Shown here: positions 34,400 to 46,900 of the stretch, piece after piece
Layout: each line of letters starts with the position of its first letter
Position numbering within the stretch: the stretch's first letter is position 1
Assembly: GCA_028023455.1 (NCBI GenBank)
Contig: JAQFVV010000032.1
Coordinates: forward strand, 2,732,001 to 2,796,000
Source: Epiperipatus broadwayi
Taxonomy: Eukaryota > Onychophora > Udeonychophora > Euonychophora > Peripatidae
Direction: 5' to 3'
DNA: 64,000 nt
Program-made: the position numbers and the translations under genes
Notes under the pieces: generated by a model
Told to the model about the DNA's origin: nothing
Database searches by the model: none
The model's input: the letters and a program-made list of their open reading frames with translations, nothing else

Positions 34400-34768
34400 C
34401 AGGGGTTCCCAACCCTATGTTTGCAGGCACCATGGCGCCCGCAGACCATTTTACATGTGCCTGCCGCTATCCTAACACGATTAAAAATTATTTATCTGAT
34501 ACAAATAAATTTAATTTTTAAAATTTCTTATTAATTATTGTATTATATTGTAATCAAATTGTAGGTCATACTATACTTTTACAGTGTAAAAATATAAACA
34601 TTAATTATATGTTAAATTTTTTTTTTTTGAAATAAATATTTTTTTGTTCATTATGTGTATTATTAACAATATCCAACTATAAATTTACATTGAAAAAATA
34701 AATGGTGCCCACTACCTGGCCGATATTATAGAATGTGCTCTTAAGGGCAAAAAGGTTGGGGACCCCTG
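34400..34768. mobile_element. hAT MITE nested in repeat A4
   Basis: The left end is CAGGGGTTCCCAACC and the right end GGTTGGGGACCCCTG, nearly perfect hAT-type terminal inverted repeats. The duplicated target CATTAGAT (34,392-34,399 and 34,769-34,776) is a perfect 8 bp. The uninterrupted site GCATTAGATTCTAAGATC exists in repeat A1 at 2074-2091. There is no transposase frame. Confidence 0.85.
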
Positions 34769-34812
34769 CATTAGATCCTAAGATCTAGGTGCAGTGCTCT
34801 CAGACCCAAGGC

Positions 34813-34854
34813 TCCTCACTGATGATGGCCACAAGCCAGAAACTAGTCTGGGGA
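34813..34854 (+). ncRNA. Hammerhead ribozyme (type I), repeat A4, intact fold
   Basis: Stem I pairs TCCTCA (34,813-34,818) with TGGGGA (34,849-34,854). The core is CTGATGA (34,819-34,825). Stem II pairs TGGC with GCCA around CACAA, fully Watson-Crick. GAAA spans 34,839-34,842. Stem III is AC(TA)GT, and C34848 is the predicted cleavage base. This is the only family A copy in which stem II closes directly on the core. The nine core nucleotides I can check are all conserved. Confidence 0.75.
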
Positions 34855-34980
34855 TATTGGATGAGTATGCACTAGATAGGGATTTTATGCACAAGCCTTC
34901 TGGCATCCATTGATCACTCTGTTTGGCACAGGGTGGCACTACTGTATGGAGAGTTTTGGCTTTGGTTAATTATTATATTA

Positions 34981-36555
34981 TTTATTTTACAAAAATTAAA
35001 TCAATCTTTTACTTTTTACATCTTCCTAACTTGAATCCTTAGCCTTTTATAATTTTCTTTTCTTTGGCCTGTCAAAGTTTTTTTATTTTTTCAATATATT
35101 TAAAAATTTTGTTTTCAATTTCTTTATATATTATCTTTATTTCTTTTTTCATTGTGTGCAATAATGAACTAATATCTCTGTATAATCACTAAATTTTTCA
35201 GAAATATTGTTCACTCTTATTACCAGGGATTGCTGTTGTAAAACCATCGTATTCTTGATTCTAAGATAATATCTACTTCATGTTTTTCAAGCTAATATTT
35301 AATATCTTGGGATATATTACTTGGAACCTTTATAATTTTTGAAGATGATAGGGCTATTTGAAAACTATTCTCTATATTATGAATCTTGTTCTAATAGTCT
35401 GCAATGCAAAATGAATGAACTAAGGTAAAACTATACTACGACTAATTAAAGAATTCATAATAACATTTTGGGAAAGAGATGAGATTGCTAGAGATTTTTT
35501 TTCTGATGTTTTTTAGATATATAACTTTTCAGTTTTCAATGAAATTAATAATAATTTGCTACTTAACATTATGTAATTTAGATCAATAAAACAATAGCTT
35601 TGAATTACAGATTTGTTGTAAATATAATTATTACTTATGAATTTTATTGATGGATAGTTTTAATAGACACTGATATATGAAAATATATGTTGGTCATTAT
35701 AATTTGTTTTGTATGCTTTGGCTTCAGTTTATAATGTCTATTGATTGTCTCTTTAAAACATTGACTTTTAATCATAATTTGTTTTAGATAAATTTAGTTC
35801 TCCCATATTTAATGAATGCAATTATCATTCTTGCAGCAATTGATTTTGAATATTAATTCAGCACTGCCATTGTTGCTTCAGCCAATCAGATTCTAACAGT
35901 TTGGATTTTTTAAAGAAAAACTCTTAAACAGGTTCTATATTTCTTCTTAAGATTTATGAAACTGATCTTATTTTCTTAGAAAATATTTCTTTTCTTAAGG
36001 TTTTGTTTAAGAAAAAAAGTATCTCATTGTTATTTTGGTATATATTTTTTATTTCTGTGCCACATGATATAAAAAATATAATGGTGATGTGACAGATATA
36101 TATGTTTTAACCTTGCCTCTACTTAAATTTATGTGCTTTAAATTGAATAGTTATTCTTTTCCCCTCTCTCTATATCCAAATTTAATATTTTTTTAACTAA
36201 TACATTTTTTGGAATCATTTATTTTTTTAAAAAAAATGTTAAAGTGATTAGTATTAAATGACTCAGTAAATTTTAGAAGTTTTTTTTTCTTTTTCCTTTT
36301 TTAGTCATTGTTTTTTTGTAAATAGTTTAAATTATGTATACAAAATATATTTTCTAAACTAGTCATACTCACTGTATATTAAAGATTATAAATTTGGTTT
36401 AAAATATATGATTGTATAAATAGATTTAGCAAATTTTTAGATTAAATTTTTATTTTATCTTTTTATTGGTTCAATAATAATGATGATGGTTTAAATACTC
36501 AAACCATTATTATTATTGAGTAGTTACTAGCATACTAAAGTAGAATTATATCCTA
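34981..36555. other. AT-rich DNA, no gene seen
   Basis: No gene. A small perfect-looking hairpin lies at about 36,472-36,520 (AATAATGATGATGGTTT versus AAACCATTATTATTATT). Confidence 0.45.
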
Positions 36556-36559
36556 TTAA

Positions 36560-36910
36560 TGTTCATTTTCAAACTTTAACAAATCTTTTAATATTTATTA
36601 TATGGATCTGAGATTTTAACCAATAATAGAAATGAGGTATAGGGAGGTATATGCTAGAATTTAAAAGAAAGTCAGAAGTAAAATGCATGGGTTATAGAGA
36701 GCAAATAATTATCACTGATAACTGGGCTAGATAAATTTTTAGAAGAGATATAAAGATTTTATGAAGAAATCACATTTGGGATGAAGTGATAAAGTTTGCT
36801 GGAATAATAGAGAAACTATGGATTAAAAGTATTACAATAAATTCACAGGATCATTATCTTTCTGCAAATTAATTGATAATGGTTAAAATAATGATGATTT
36901 ATATAGATGT
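36560..36910 (+). mobile_element. RTE-type LINE, copy 7 (old 3' fragment)
   Basis: Despite heavy decay, TATATGGATCTGAGA, TTTAGAAGAGATATAAAG, GATGAAGTGATAAAGTTTGC, ATCTTTCTGCAAATTAATTG and ATAATGGTTAAAATAATGATG follow the order of the RTE C-terminus and tail in copies 5 and 6. It is 5'-truncated, as is typical of LINE insertions. Confidence 0.6.
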
Positions 36911-38990
36911 GTATGTATACATATATTATAATAATTTTAATAAGCTTATAATAAACAATAACTCTGAGAATATTTAATGGAGAAACTAATTCCAATGCAT
37001 AAATAAATTATTTGTAAAAATGCCCATTTTCTTGTTTCACTCCTTTCAAGTGTTATTGTATAATAATGTGGTAGTTAGATAAAATAAAACCAAATTAACA
37101 TTGATAGAAAAAAGAGAGCATTGTTACAAATCTGTTAACTTGATTATATTAGGGTCTGACTAGTAAATTATTATTTGTGCATTGGAATTAGCTTATTCAT
37201 AATGTATAATATATATACTCAAAGAGATGTCATATTTATATCTCAATTATTTGCTAGTATAAAAATTTAACTCCACCCTCTTTCATTATATGTTATATAA
37301 ATAAATTTAAAAGTTAAGAAATATATAGAGAAATTGTCTTTTTGGAAGTTATGCTAATGCAATGAATTCTTATAGATTGTTTGTTAGGCAGAGATATTAC
37401 CATAAAAAAGTTTGCATAATGGTTACATCTCTAATAATGATCTGTTATTTTAAACAGTCTTAAGATTTTTTAAATCAAGCCATCTGATTATCCTAATTAT
37501 TAAAGATATGAAATTAATAACCTGAGTTATATTAGCTGCTCTGTGCAATTTACTACTATAGTAGACTTGAAATTAAATGTTCCCAAAATCAATTTACAAC
37601 TGGGTAAACATAAAAAAATTTAAAAAAAGTTCAATTAATTAATATTGTGCTCAGCTTGCAATTTGATTCTTGGATAGGATTTGATTTCCCAAGCAACTAT
37701 TATAAAATTGTTAAGTAATTTCAGATAACTGAATATATTATGAGTATAAGTCAAACAAACTATAAGAACATGATTCTTTTTTATTCCATCTATTTTATTC
37801 TTAATTAATATAATTTTTACATATATCATATGTTTTGCACATATCGTTCGGGGCTGAGTGAACAATGATTCTATGTAAAGGGGTCCGATCTTTATTTTTA
37901 GAATATCAAATATAAATTACTAAATATTTCATTTCTATTTCAGTATAACAAATGTTTTATTTATATTTGATAATGATGCTAAGTCATAATTGTGTAGTCA
38001 TATGACATTCTAATTGTAAAATGAAAATATTTTCACTATTTGTAAGTAAATAATTCAGACATTTTTATGAAAATTTAGAAAACCATGCTTTATAGTAAAT
38101 TGAGAATTAAAGATTTCTAGATTGATTTTCAGCTAAGTTAAAAAAAAAAAAAAGTCATTTTAATCAACTAGCTATACAATTATATTTATTATTATATGTC
38201 ACTTACCATAATAGTAAAGTGATAGATTCAAGAAAGAGCTAAAGATTTTTTGATCAATTTTTTTTAAAAAAACTCACTTTGGTCAATTGGATTATTGTGA
38301 TTGTGTTGCCCTGCATTAATTATTGCAATGATAGAGTGGTGAACTCTGAAGTTCAATGCTCATGGATCGCAGCTTCAGAGCTGTGATTTTGGTTGCTCAA
38401 ATTTCTTATGAACACCATGCAATAAACCATTCATTTTTCTTTTTAAACTATTTTCTACTTGAACATCATATGATCTCTTAAGCAATTATTTTATGATTAT
38501 AATTGTGAAGGAAACTAGAATTTTATGACACTCTGTATAAAAATATAATCACTATTCTTATGCTGGCATTTATATTAAAGAGAGAGAAAAAAACTGACTT
38601 TATTATAATGAATTTAAAATATTACTTGTAAAATAAATTATTCTTAAGAGATCATAAAACCTTTCAATCATTTCATTGCTAAATTAGAATATTTATGGAT
38701 CTTTTTTTTTTTTCAATAGAAATATTGTCATAGATTTATTTATTTTAATGATTAATAAGGTTTTGGAGTGTGATCATAATCATTCATGATTTGTTTTTTT
38801 AATTCATTGTGACTTACGTTTTATAAATAGAGTTGTTTTGTAATTATATTCTAAGTCTGTCTCCCAACAACACTTAATGGAGATTTGTAAATTTGTTAAA
38901 TATATATTGCTAATGTTTTATTTCTAATGAACAAATCTAATTAACAAGTACTGTTACAATAATTGAAAAATAAATCTGATTTAGAACTTC
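36911..38990. other. AT-rich DNA with a SINE-like fragment
   Basis: No gene. Bases 38,310-38,440 match the SINE-like repeat at 26,380-26,515 (GTGGTGAACTCTGAAG, then CATGGATCGCAG, then AAATTTCTTATGAAC). Confidence 0.45.
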
Positions 38991-39001
38991 TTATAATGTA
39001 A

Positions 39002-39335
39002 TTATAGGGATTTGAACTCAGACTTTCAAGCTCGCTTCAGCTATCCACTCTATCTCATACAATTGATATATATGACCACACACATGTAAAAAAGATAAAT
39101 GATCTCCAATATATGTATTTCGTACTGAACTAGCACTTATCAGTTGATCCTGATCATCTCCCACACACATATATAATCAGTGCTTACTTTATATTAAGAT
39201 AGCAAATCTTCAAACTTTAATTGACAGGCTTCAATCTACTCCACTCTCCAACTCTTCAGCCATCCATACTATTGAAAATCTGATGATGGAACACCCAAAT
39301 CCCTTGTTGATGCCAATATCTGACCCCTTATGTAT
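39002..39335 (-). mobile_element. Family B hammerhead/tRNA-like repeat, copy B1
   Basis: Read on the minus strand: a block with TTCCATCATCAGATTTTC, a purine-rich GGAGTAGATTGAAGCCTGTC segment, a hammerhead motif, then a tRNA-like end with B box GTTCAAATC (39,009-39,017). The same order occurs in copy B2 at 57,282-57,600. The B box fits the RNA polymerase III consensus GWTCRANNC exactly. I could not fix a target duplication. Confidence 0.6.
39105..39148 (-). ncRNA. Hammerhead motif, family B copy B1
   Basis: On the minus strand: ATCAA, CTGATAA (conserved G8 changed to A), stem II GTGCT(AGTTC)AGTAC, GAAA, stem III ATA(CA)TAT, A as the predicted cleavage base, then TTGGA. The fold is retained, but the core change probably inactivates it. 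Confidence 0.55.
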
Positions 39336-39339
39336 AGGA

Positions 39340-41200
39340 CATTGTCCAAGTATATAAATTATACTTGTATTCAAATTTTTTTACAATGTATAATCTTTTT
39401 TTTTTTTAATTTTAAAAATGTTTTAAATAATGCACCATTATAAATTTTGGTATGCAAACAATCACTTTTTTTATACATTGTTTTTCATTTTTATTTTGTC
39501 TTGAAAGAACAATTTTGACAATGAATGCCTATTTAAAATGTTTTAATTCACAAACTTGTGTCTGGGCTGAAAAAGAAGTAAAATTTTGTTTAAAATATAT
39601 CAGAATGATTACTTTAATAACTAAAACTAAGTAACTGTTTGATCTGATACTCAGGAAGTTATATTTGGGCACTAAAGTGATGTGCTGAGTACATTGCTTC
39701 CATTGACCAAATTAAGATTTTTTTTTTAATGTTCCTTAACTCCAGATCACATTTTTAACACTATAGTCAACATGCACCAGATGTAATAAAAGTTATAATC
39801 TGGTTGAAAAGGAAAGAAATGATTTATTTTAGCAACTTAGTGATGCTTGTGAATTGATAGTTTTTTTTTTTATTAATTTTTTAAAAGGATTACATTGATT
39901 ATATGTATTATTAAAATTATTTTGTGTTTTCCAAATATCTTTTTATTTTAATAATAATAAAAGGTTTACTTTCTTTTATTATTTGACTATTGATGTGTCA
40001 GCAAATAATTTACTATACATTATTATAACTTATAAAAAGAATTTAATCTTTATTATTAGGAGGATTCTTTTCATTCCAATTCAGAAACATATTTTGTAAG
40101 CTGTGCAATTTTATCCACATTATGTTATTCTATCTATATTTTCAGCCTAATTTCTGGTTTTTGTTAGTAAAGAGTTATAATCTATAGTACTTTGACCTAG
40201 TGCATTTTTTATTTAATAGGTGCCCCCCCCCTATTATTAAGCTAATAATAATGGTTTGAATCTAACCAACTTGTATGTATTTTATATAGATCTAGCATTA
40301 GGTTTATAATTTTACATTTTATTGTCTTCAGTTTTATAATAATTGTGGTCACTTTTCACTCTTTTGAGTTTGACTAGGATGATATAAATGAACAACATGA
40401 TATGACTATTTCTGCCTACTTATATTGTCAGAATAATTCTCTTCACTCTATAATCATAATTTATAAGCTAGACTAATGAAGATACTTGATGTTAGTGTAA
40501 TTATCTTCATATCCAATACTATCCTATTCATATCTTCAGGTTAGCCGCAGTATGAAATTTCAGCATTATAGATTTATTATATATTGTTTATTTTGGTGGA
40601 TATGCGATCTCAGTTGTTTGATCTAAATTTTATGCCTGTTTTCATATTTCTGATGAATGAGTAATTTTTTCATGCGAGTATATACTTACTTAAGAAATAT
40701 ACTATCACATATTATTGTCATCAAGCTTTATTGTGGCATGTTTTTGTTATTCAATAAATAGCTTAATTAAAATACTACTACTATTTTCTAATTTTATCCT
40801 GAGCTTATGCATTTGATATTAGTTCTTTTTATTTAGTGTATTATTATGTTTTAAGTTCTCCAATCAAAAGCCAATTTGATGACTCTTTTAAACAATTACA
40901 AAAAGTACATAATTTAGTAATAATGAAGTATTGTATTTTTAAATATTTATCATATAGTTTTAAATATGGATTATTAAAATATAAATATAATAAGGTAATG
41001 ACTTGCAATGGCAAATTATTAACAGGGATAATCAATTATTATTGCTTCAACGAAGTACCTATCTTTTAGATTCCTAAGATTACTTTTGGTCTGAGAATAT
41101 ACATTATTATATATTATTTGCATTGACATTCTACACAGCAGTTTTGAGTAACCACCAAAGCTACGTTGAAGTTATTAACTATAAATAAAAAAAAATTAAA
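39340..41200. other. AT-rich DNA, no gene seen
   Basis: No gene is supported. A nine-base C run lies at 40,223-40,231. The open frames at 40,836-41,069 are AT-driven. Confidence 0.45.
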
Positions 41201-41214
41201 TAATTTTCATTATT

Positions 41215-42065
41215 TATTATAATTTTTAAAACCAATAGTTTATTTAAAACAAACCATTTTCATTATGAATTAAAATTGACAATTTTGATTTGAAACAAAC
41301 AATTTCAAGTACTATTTGGAAGAAAGAAAGCAGCAGATGCTATATTTTTTCACATTATTCAAATAAACAATTTTTGCTATGGATATAATTTTCAAAACAA
41401 ATAATTCATTTTTAATACAAATTGAAATTGACAATTTCTATTTGAAACAAACAATTTGAACTATTATTCAGATGAAAGAAAATGGACTATTTTCACTAAT
41501 TTCAATCTATGCCTTCAGCATCAATTTGTTTTCCAAAACAAACAATTTTCATAGAATTGAAATTGATACTTTCTATTTAAAATAAGTCATTATTGCAACT
41601 TTTCAGAAATTTCAATCTTCATGCCAATCAGTGGAGATGAATGGCAGTAAGGGTGCTGTATGGTCGTTACTAGAAAAAAGATCTCATTTGGTTCATATCA
41701 GTTGGAAAATATAATAAAACAGAAGCAATCAAAATCTTTTCATAACTTTCCACAAATTCATTTACACAACTTTCTGCCATCAATAACGTGATTTAAGAAT
41801 ATGTTTTTTTTTTGTTTAAAAATTATGTCATTGTCTTCATTAGGTTGTATGGTTTCATAGAAAATAATACCTTAAATTTTAAAATGATATTATTGTTTTT
41901 TTTTTTGGTAAAATTATGCCATAAGTTTTAAAATTACATTCACATGCCTTTGTATTTTTTTTTATTTATTTTAGAAAATTATGCATTAAATTTTAAAATA
42001 GTTTTGTAATATTTTTTTAAAAAATAAAATTACCACATTTCATTGTAAAATTATTTTTTTGCGTA
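41215..42065. repeat. Degenerate tandem repeats
   Basis: Units with AAAACAAACAATTTTCAT and GAAATTGACAATTTCTATTT recur about every 180 bp between 41,220 and 41,610. A second set, AAATTATGCCATAAGTTTTA and relatives, recurs about every 85 bp between 41,815 and 42,060. Confidence 0.55.
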
Positions 42066-42419
42066 GCTAAACAATCCATTTTAATTTAGCCAAACATTTA
42101 ATTATTCCCACTGGCAGAAAAACTCCTTTATTTAGACAAACAATTTTAGTGATAACAAAGTAATTTAGATTCTGTTTTCTTACTTATCTTGTTGTTACCA
42201 TTATATATTTCAAACAATATCCACACTATTTTAGGACTGTTTTAGGACTAGATGCGTGACCTACATTAAATCTGTTTTACAAAATTGAATGTTATTTTTG
42301 ACAAAATTACCCTGTAATTAGCAGAAAACACTTTATAACCAGAGTCGGTAGAATAAATGCAGAATAACAGGAAATATGTATATGCGATTTCACTAATACA
42401 ATAATAAAGTTGCTAAATA

Positions 42420-42600
42420 ATTTAATTAAAATATTTCTTAAAATAGAAATGTCTATAAAATGAATTTACCTATCTGTAATATATATACCATTAACATAAA
42501 TAATTTAGACTAAAATATTTCTTAAATGAGAAATATTTATAAAATTGATACATATCTGTAATCTATACATATTCAATTAAATTACAGACATACTGCTCGC
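42420..42600. repeat. Two-copy direct repeat
   Basis: AAAATATTTCTTAAAATAGA...TATCTGTAAT and AAAATATTTCTTAAATGAGA...TATCTGTAAT are repeated about 80 bp apart. The less AT-rich block at 42,650-42,740 next to it is unassigned. Confidence 0.5.
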
Positions 42601-42852
42601 ATATATATACATGATTCTGCATCTATAATAATTTAATGTTATTCAGATGGGTACTCTGGGAGGGTTTAAACCTAGCAAATAGATAGACGTGTGGGTAACA
42701 AGTGAAACGGGCAGATGGATGAAACTGACCGTTTCAATAATTAACAAAGAACAAAATAAGTGTATCACTAATGTGTATGCTATATGTTGTAAATTTATTG
42801 ATTACAATAAGTAAATACTTTCTTTGGTAGTTGAGGAGAGACCATACTGCCC

Positions 42853-43098
42853 TTTCTTCTTTCTTTAATCACTTCTATAATGCTATATTTTATTTTTTAC
42901 CTGACCAATCTTACAGTTTTCATTGCCAGCAGTCTTCTTTAAAACTTCTTTTATCAATCCACTTTACTTTTTCTATCAATTTTCTTTAGTAAAGTGGATT
43001 GATAAAAATTCAGAATACTGCTGGTTAATCAAAACTATAAGATGTCAAGTAAAAAATAAAATATAACATAGTAAAAGTGATTAAAGAAAGGAGGATTT
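42853..43098. repeat. Foldback/MITE-like palindrome
   Basis: CTTTCTTCTTTCTTTAATCA on the left pairs with TGATTAAAGAAAGGAGG on the right. The inner arms CAATCCACTTTAC and GTAAAGTGGATTG pair around the centre at about 42,978. Arms of about 100 bp with partial mismatches make a long hairpin. Confidence 0.65.
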
Positions 43099-43099
43099 A

Positions 43100-43780
43100 T
43101 TTATTTTGTAAAATTATTCACTGTATAAAGGAAATATATGGTGAAAGAAGAATAAAATACCTCATACATTTATTGATTATTAGACAATTTAAGCAATAGA
43201 AAATGCTCATAATTCAATTTTAATGCTTCCAATCTACATAATACTCAATGATAAAACTTTTTTTATTTATTTTATTCATAAATACATTAACTGTTTATAC
43301 TTCTTCTATACAGAATGTAATAAATGTAATAAGTGAGCTTATAAGCAATTATAGAGAAGCTTGTTATTTCTATAAATTAAACATAGCTTAGCAACTTTTA
43401 AGAACTTATGGCGTTCTCATATTCATAGTTAAGATAAAATAGAATAATACTGGAGAGATGAGTGCAATTGTATATATTTAAAGAGATTTAAATTCAATAT
43501 TTAAATTATAGTTTCCATTTTTTGGAGAGAGGGAAGAATGAGTCTCTACAATTGATATTATTCATATTATTGCTATATAGCAAGTTTCCCTTGTTTTTTT
43601 CTTAGAATGATTTCTTTCCATGTATTAAATGTAAAATGCTTGTGATTAAACTCAATATAGTTTCATGAACAACTGATCAGTTGTAGTCTTATTCATTATT
43701 GCATAATATCTAGTCTAATGAATGATTATTAAAAATTATTAATATACTTTCGTTAAGTGATCTGTGTCACTGTTGTGAGG
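43100..43780. other. AT-rich DNA, no gene seen
   Basis: No gene or clear repeat is recognised. Confidence 0.45.
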
Positions 43781-43784
43781 GTAG

Positions 43785-43985
43785 CACTTTTGATGCTTCA
43801 ATTAAACTGTAATAACTTGCTATCTATATATACTGAATAATGGTAAAGATATGTATAAGAGATTGTTGACTGGGCCAACTGATGAGTGCTGCTTCAGCGC
43901 AAAATGTGCATCTTGAGGATTATAGATCTATTTTACATGTCTTTGATTATAAGTTTATGATTATATCCCTCCACAAGATATTAAA
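43785..43985 (+). mobile_element. Family B hammerhead repeat, copy B4
   Basis: It contains the motif at 43,874-43,916 and flanks resembling copy B3 (TTTACATGTCTTTGATTATA corresponds to the CTTTTCGACATATGTGTG region). It is old and its boundaries are approximate. Confidence 0.5.
43874..43916 (+). ncRNA. Hammerhead motif, family B copy B4
   Basis: CAA, then CTGATGA (43,879-43,885), then a perfect six-pair stem II GTGCTG(CTT)CAGCGC with one G-U. AAAA stands in place of GAAA, stem III is ATG(TG)CAT, C43912 is the cleavage base, then TTG. The single G12A change is the only core defect, but stem I is short. Confidence 0.6.
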
Positions 43986-43989
43986 AGCA

Positions 43990-46900
43990 TATAGAAACCA
44001 ATCCCTACGTGAGAGTCATGTGGTGAAAATTACACTACAGAAATGATATTGATCTTATTATCTATTTGTTTTTTTTATGCTCTTCACTTGCATAATCCCT
44101 TGCTGTTGTTTTTTTTTAACAACTTTTACAAAAATTATACACTTTTTTAATGAATTTACTCATCTCATAATTTTTTTAAATGAAACAATTTAAACTAGAT
44201 TATTTGTGCTTTAAACTAAAGTTCAGTTTTAATCTGATCATGTATCTTCTTGTCCATTAGTCTGTCTAATATTTTTCTCCACATAGTTCACAAGCCTTAA
44301 CATTTTTCTGCTTTTATATCTACATACTATAGCATGAACACTTCTGATTTTCATTTTAAGTATCTTAAAATTTTTCTGCTCATTATTATTCTGCCATAAA
44401 TTTCTTGACTTTTGGATTTTTTATTTATTTATGTTTAGTTCAAGGAGGCAAGAACTGGTAAATTGTATCTTCATTAGATACTAATGAAGCTGTGATATAT
44501 GCTACCCCAAAAGTGTAAATAAAGAAAAAGTGAAAATGTTAAATTTTATAAATCTAACAAATTTTATAAGGAAGTAGATATTTTTTCATTTCTGAGTATC
44601 ACACACGATCATGTTTATTAATAATGACATTGAAAGCACATAATTTTATTCTTTTTGCTAGGAAATTTAAGAAAATTAATAAATATTTTTTTTATAGTGA
44701 TAAATTTAAAGTTATTGATGTAATAGTGGCAGAAAAAACAAACAAACTATAATACATTCTTTTATTATGTCAGAAAGTTTAAAGAGTTTATCAAGAATCT
44801 TTACAGGTTATAGCAAATATAGATGAGTATAGATTCTGAAATCAACATAACTTAAAACATCAAAGCTATTATAAGATACCATAATCTGCTGATAATTAGA
44901 CTGCTATAAATTTCTTCAGGGGGAAAAAAGTATTGAAGAAGATTATCGTTCAGTGGGTATTTGTGATGAAATTCTGGCACTTTGCTGTTCATTTTATTTA
45001 TTTATTTTAAAAAAATAGATACAATATAAATACATTTATTTTTTTATTTTTTGAGTGAATAAACACATACCTAGTAAATATATATATATTTGTAAATGTT
45101 TCCTCAATTTATCATTGATATTTACTTTATTATTATTATTAGTATTTTTAATTTTGTTGATAATCTTAGTTTATATATTTTTTACTATAGACATAAAAAA
45201 ACACCTGTGTTATATGTATGTGTGTGTTGAAAAATACTGTACATTGCAATTCAATAACTAATATGTAGTTTATTGAAGTCAAAGCTTGTCAGGAAAATAT
45301 GAATCATTATCCACAATATACAATGTACATGAGGGACCTTGGAACAAAATATAATATATATCATGGCTCCAATATAGTTTTTTTTAATTTAAAAAAGTGT
45401 AATAAAATATTTATTATTAATGATAAATTTTTATACTGTAGCTTTATGCTAATAATCCTAGATATTATTCCTAATACACATTAATCATATTAGTATATAT
45501 ATATGAATGTACATTTACAAGTTAAGATGATTGCTTTAAAAATTAGTATAGTAAATGATTTTGTTGTTGTTATTGTTATTTTTAAATTTGGATATAAATA
45601 AGAAATAAACATTTCTGTTTCCGAGTTGTTCTTATAAGATTAAAGCACTTATATTATGTGTATATATTTTATTTGCCTAATGAAATTTGTTCTTTTTTTT
45701 TTTTTCAAAATATTTTATATTATTAAATACAAAAGAATATTAAGTTATCCAAAAAAGTTTTTAGTATTAGACTTCCATTTATAGAAAAAGTCAATAAATT
45801 TTTCCTTTTTGTCTAAGTTATTCTTACTATGAATCCTACAATTGCATTCCATTTCTGTTTTTTTTTTTTTTTAATGTATTCATATTAATTTATACATAAA
45901 ACTTTATCTTAATTTTTTTTTTTATAGAAGTAATTTATGCTTGATTTTTTTAAATCTCAAATAAGATAATCTATAGAAAACTATATCAGTTCTTAAAAAA
46001 TTTTGCATTAATAAATTGATATTTTGAGGTTAAACATTGCAATCATTGTTGATAAAATTTAATATTTTTTAATCATATAGAATTTTAAAACTGCAACATG
46101 ATAAACATTTTTAAAATGGTTGGGAATGTGTGCTTGGGATGGGGGGGGGGGGTTCTTGACAAATGTGAAATTTTTTACATATTGAAATATTTTCTCTGAT
46201 ATTTGTAAATGCATTAACAAGGTGGATAGAATTTTTTAAAAATAAATTTGCTTAATAAAATGTTAGTGGTTATGATTTTATGTTTATTTTGGTTACATTA
46301 TTATTATTTTAGTGTATGAAATGTACTCATTATGATTTACAAGTATAACTTCAATCCTCTGTACATTCACATTTTTCATATTTTTGATTTAAATGCTAAA
46401 GATAAATTTATAGCTTATTTTTCAGAATAATAGCTTCTTCACTTTATAACAGTATGATGGATGAATGACAACTTTCACATTGCCTACTCTGTAAATAATA
46501 TACATTATGTGAAATAAATTCTCTCCACATTAGAACTAGACTTAAACGTAACAAATTTTGAAAACATGCAGTAAGACTATTAACATAAATTTCAGCTGTA
46601 TTATAGGAGATAACTGCACCATGACTATGATGATGGAAGTCTTAGATTATCTCAAGTGCCCAATATATTTTCTACAAAGTAATCTTCTTCTCAATTAGAA
46701 GACACAATAAAATACTTCACTTAACACTGAGAATATATATCAAAATCAAAAATGGATATACTCTGCAAGATGATTGTTTAGCACACTGTTGATGTTATTG
46801 TATTTCAGGAGACTCACCATTTTACCTATATATATATATATAAATATATTTAAAATTACTGGATTTACATTAATTCATGACAGAGTGCACTATAAACTTG

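Larger units (their letters stand above)
34052..34967 (+). mobile_element. Family A hammerhead repeat, copy A4
   Basis: It starts CTAAACATCACATGATCACC and ends GAGAGTTTTGGCTTTGGTT, flanked by perfect 13 bp direct repeats AATTATTATATTA at 34,039-34,051 and 34,968-34,980. The left arm is shortened: a 40 bp palindrome around AGAAGGCAAGCCTTCT (about 34,174) is followed by the centre shared with A3. The right arm carries the best family A hammerhead. A 369 bp hAT MITE is nested at 34,400-34,768. Without it the element would be about 540 bp. Confidence 0.8.

Noticed and set aside
39275-39300. CTGATGATGG as another hammerhead core (also at 57,559)
   Set aside because: No GAAA at the right distance and no stem II; it is a conserved sequence of family B outside the ribozyme.
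40836-41069. Overlapping open frames on both strands
   Set aside because: Both are AT-driven, without motifs, and neither has a plausible splice or promoter context.
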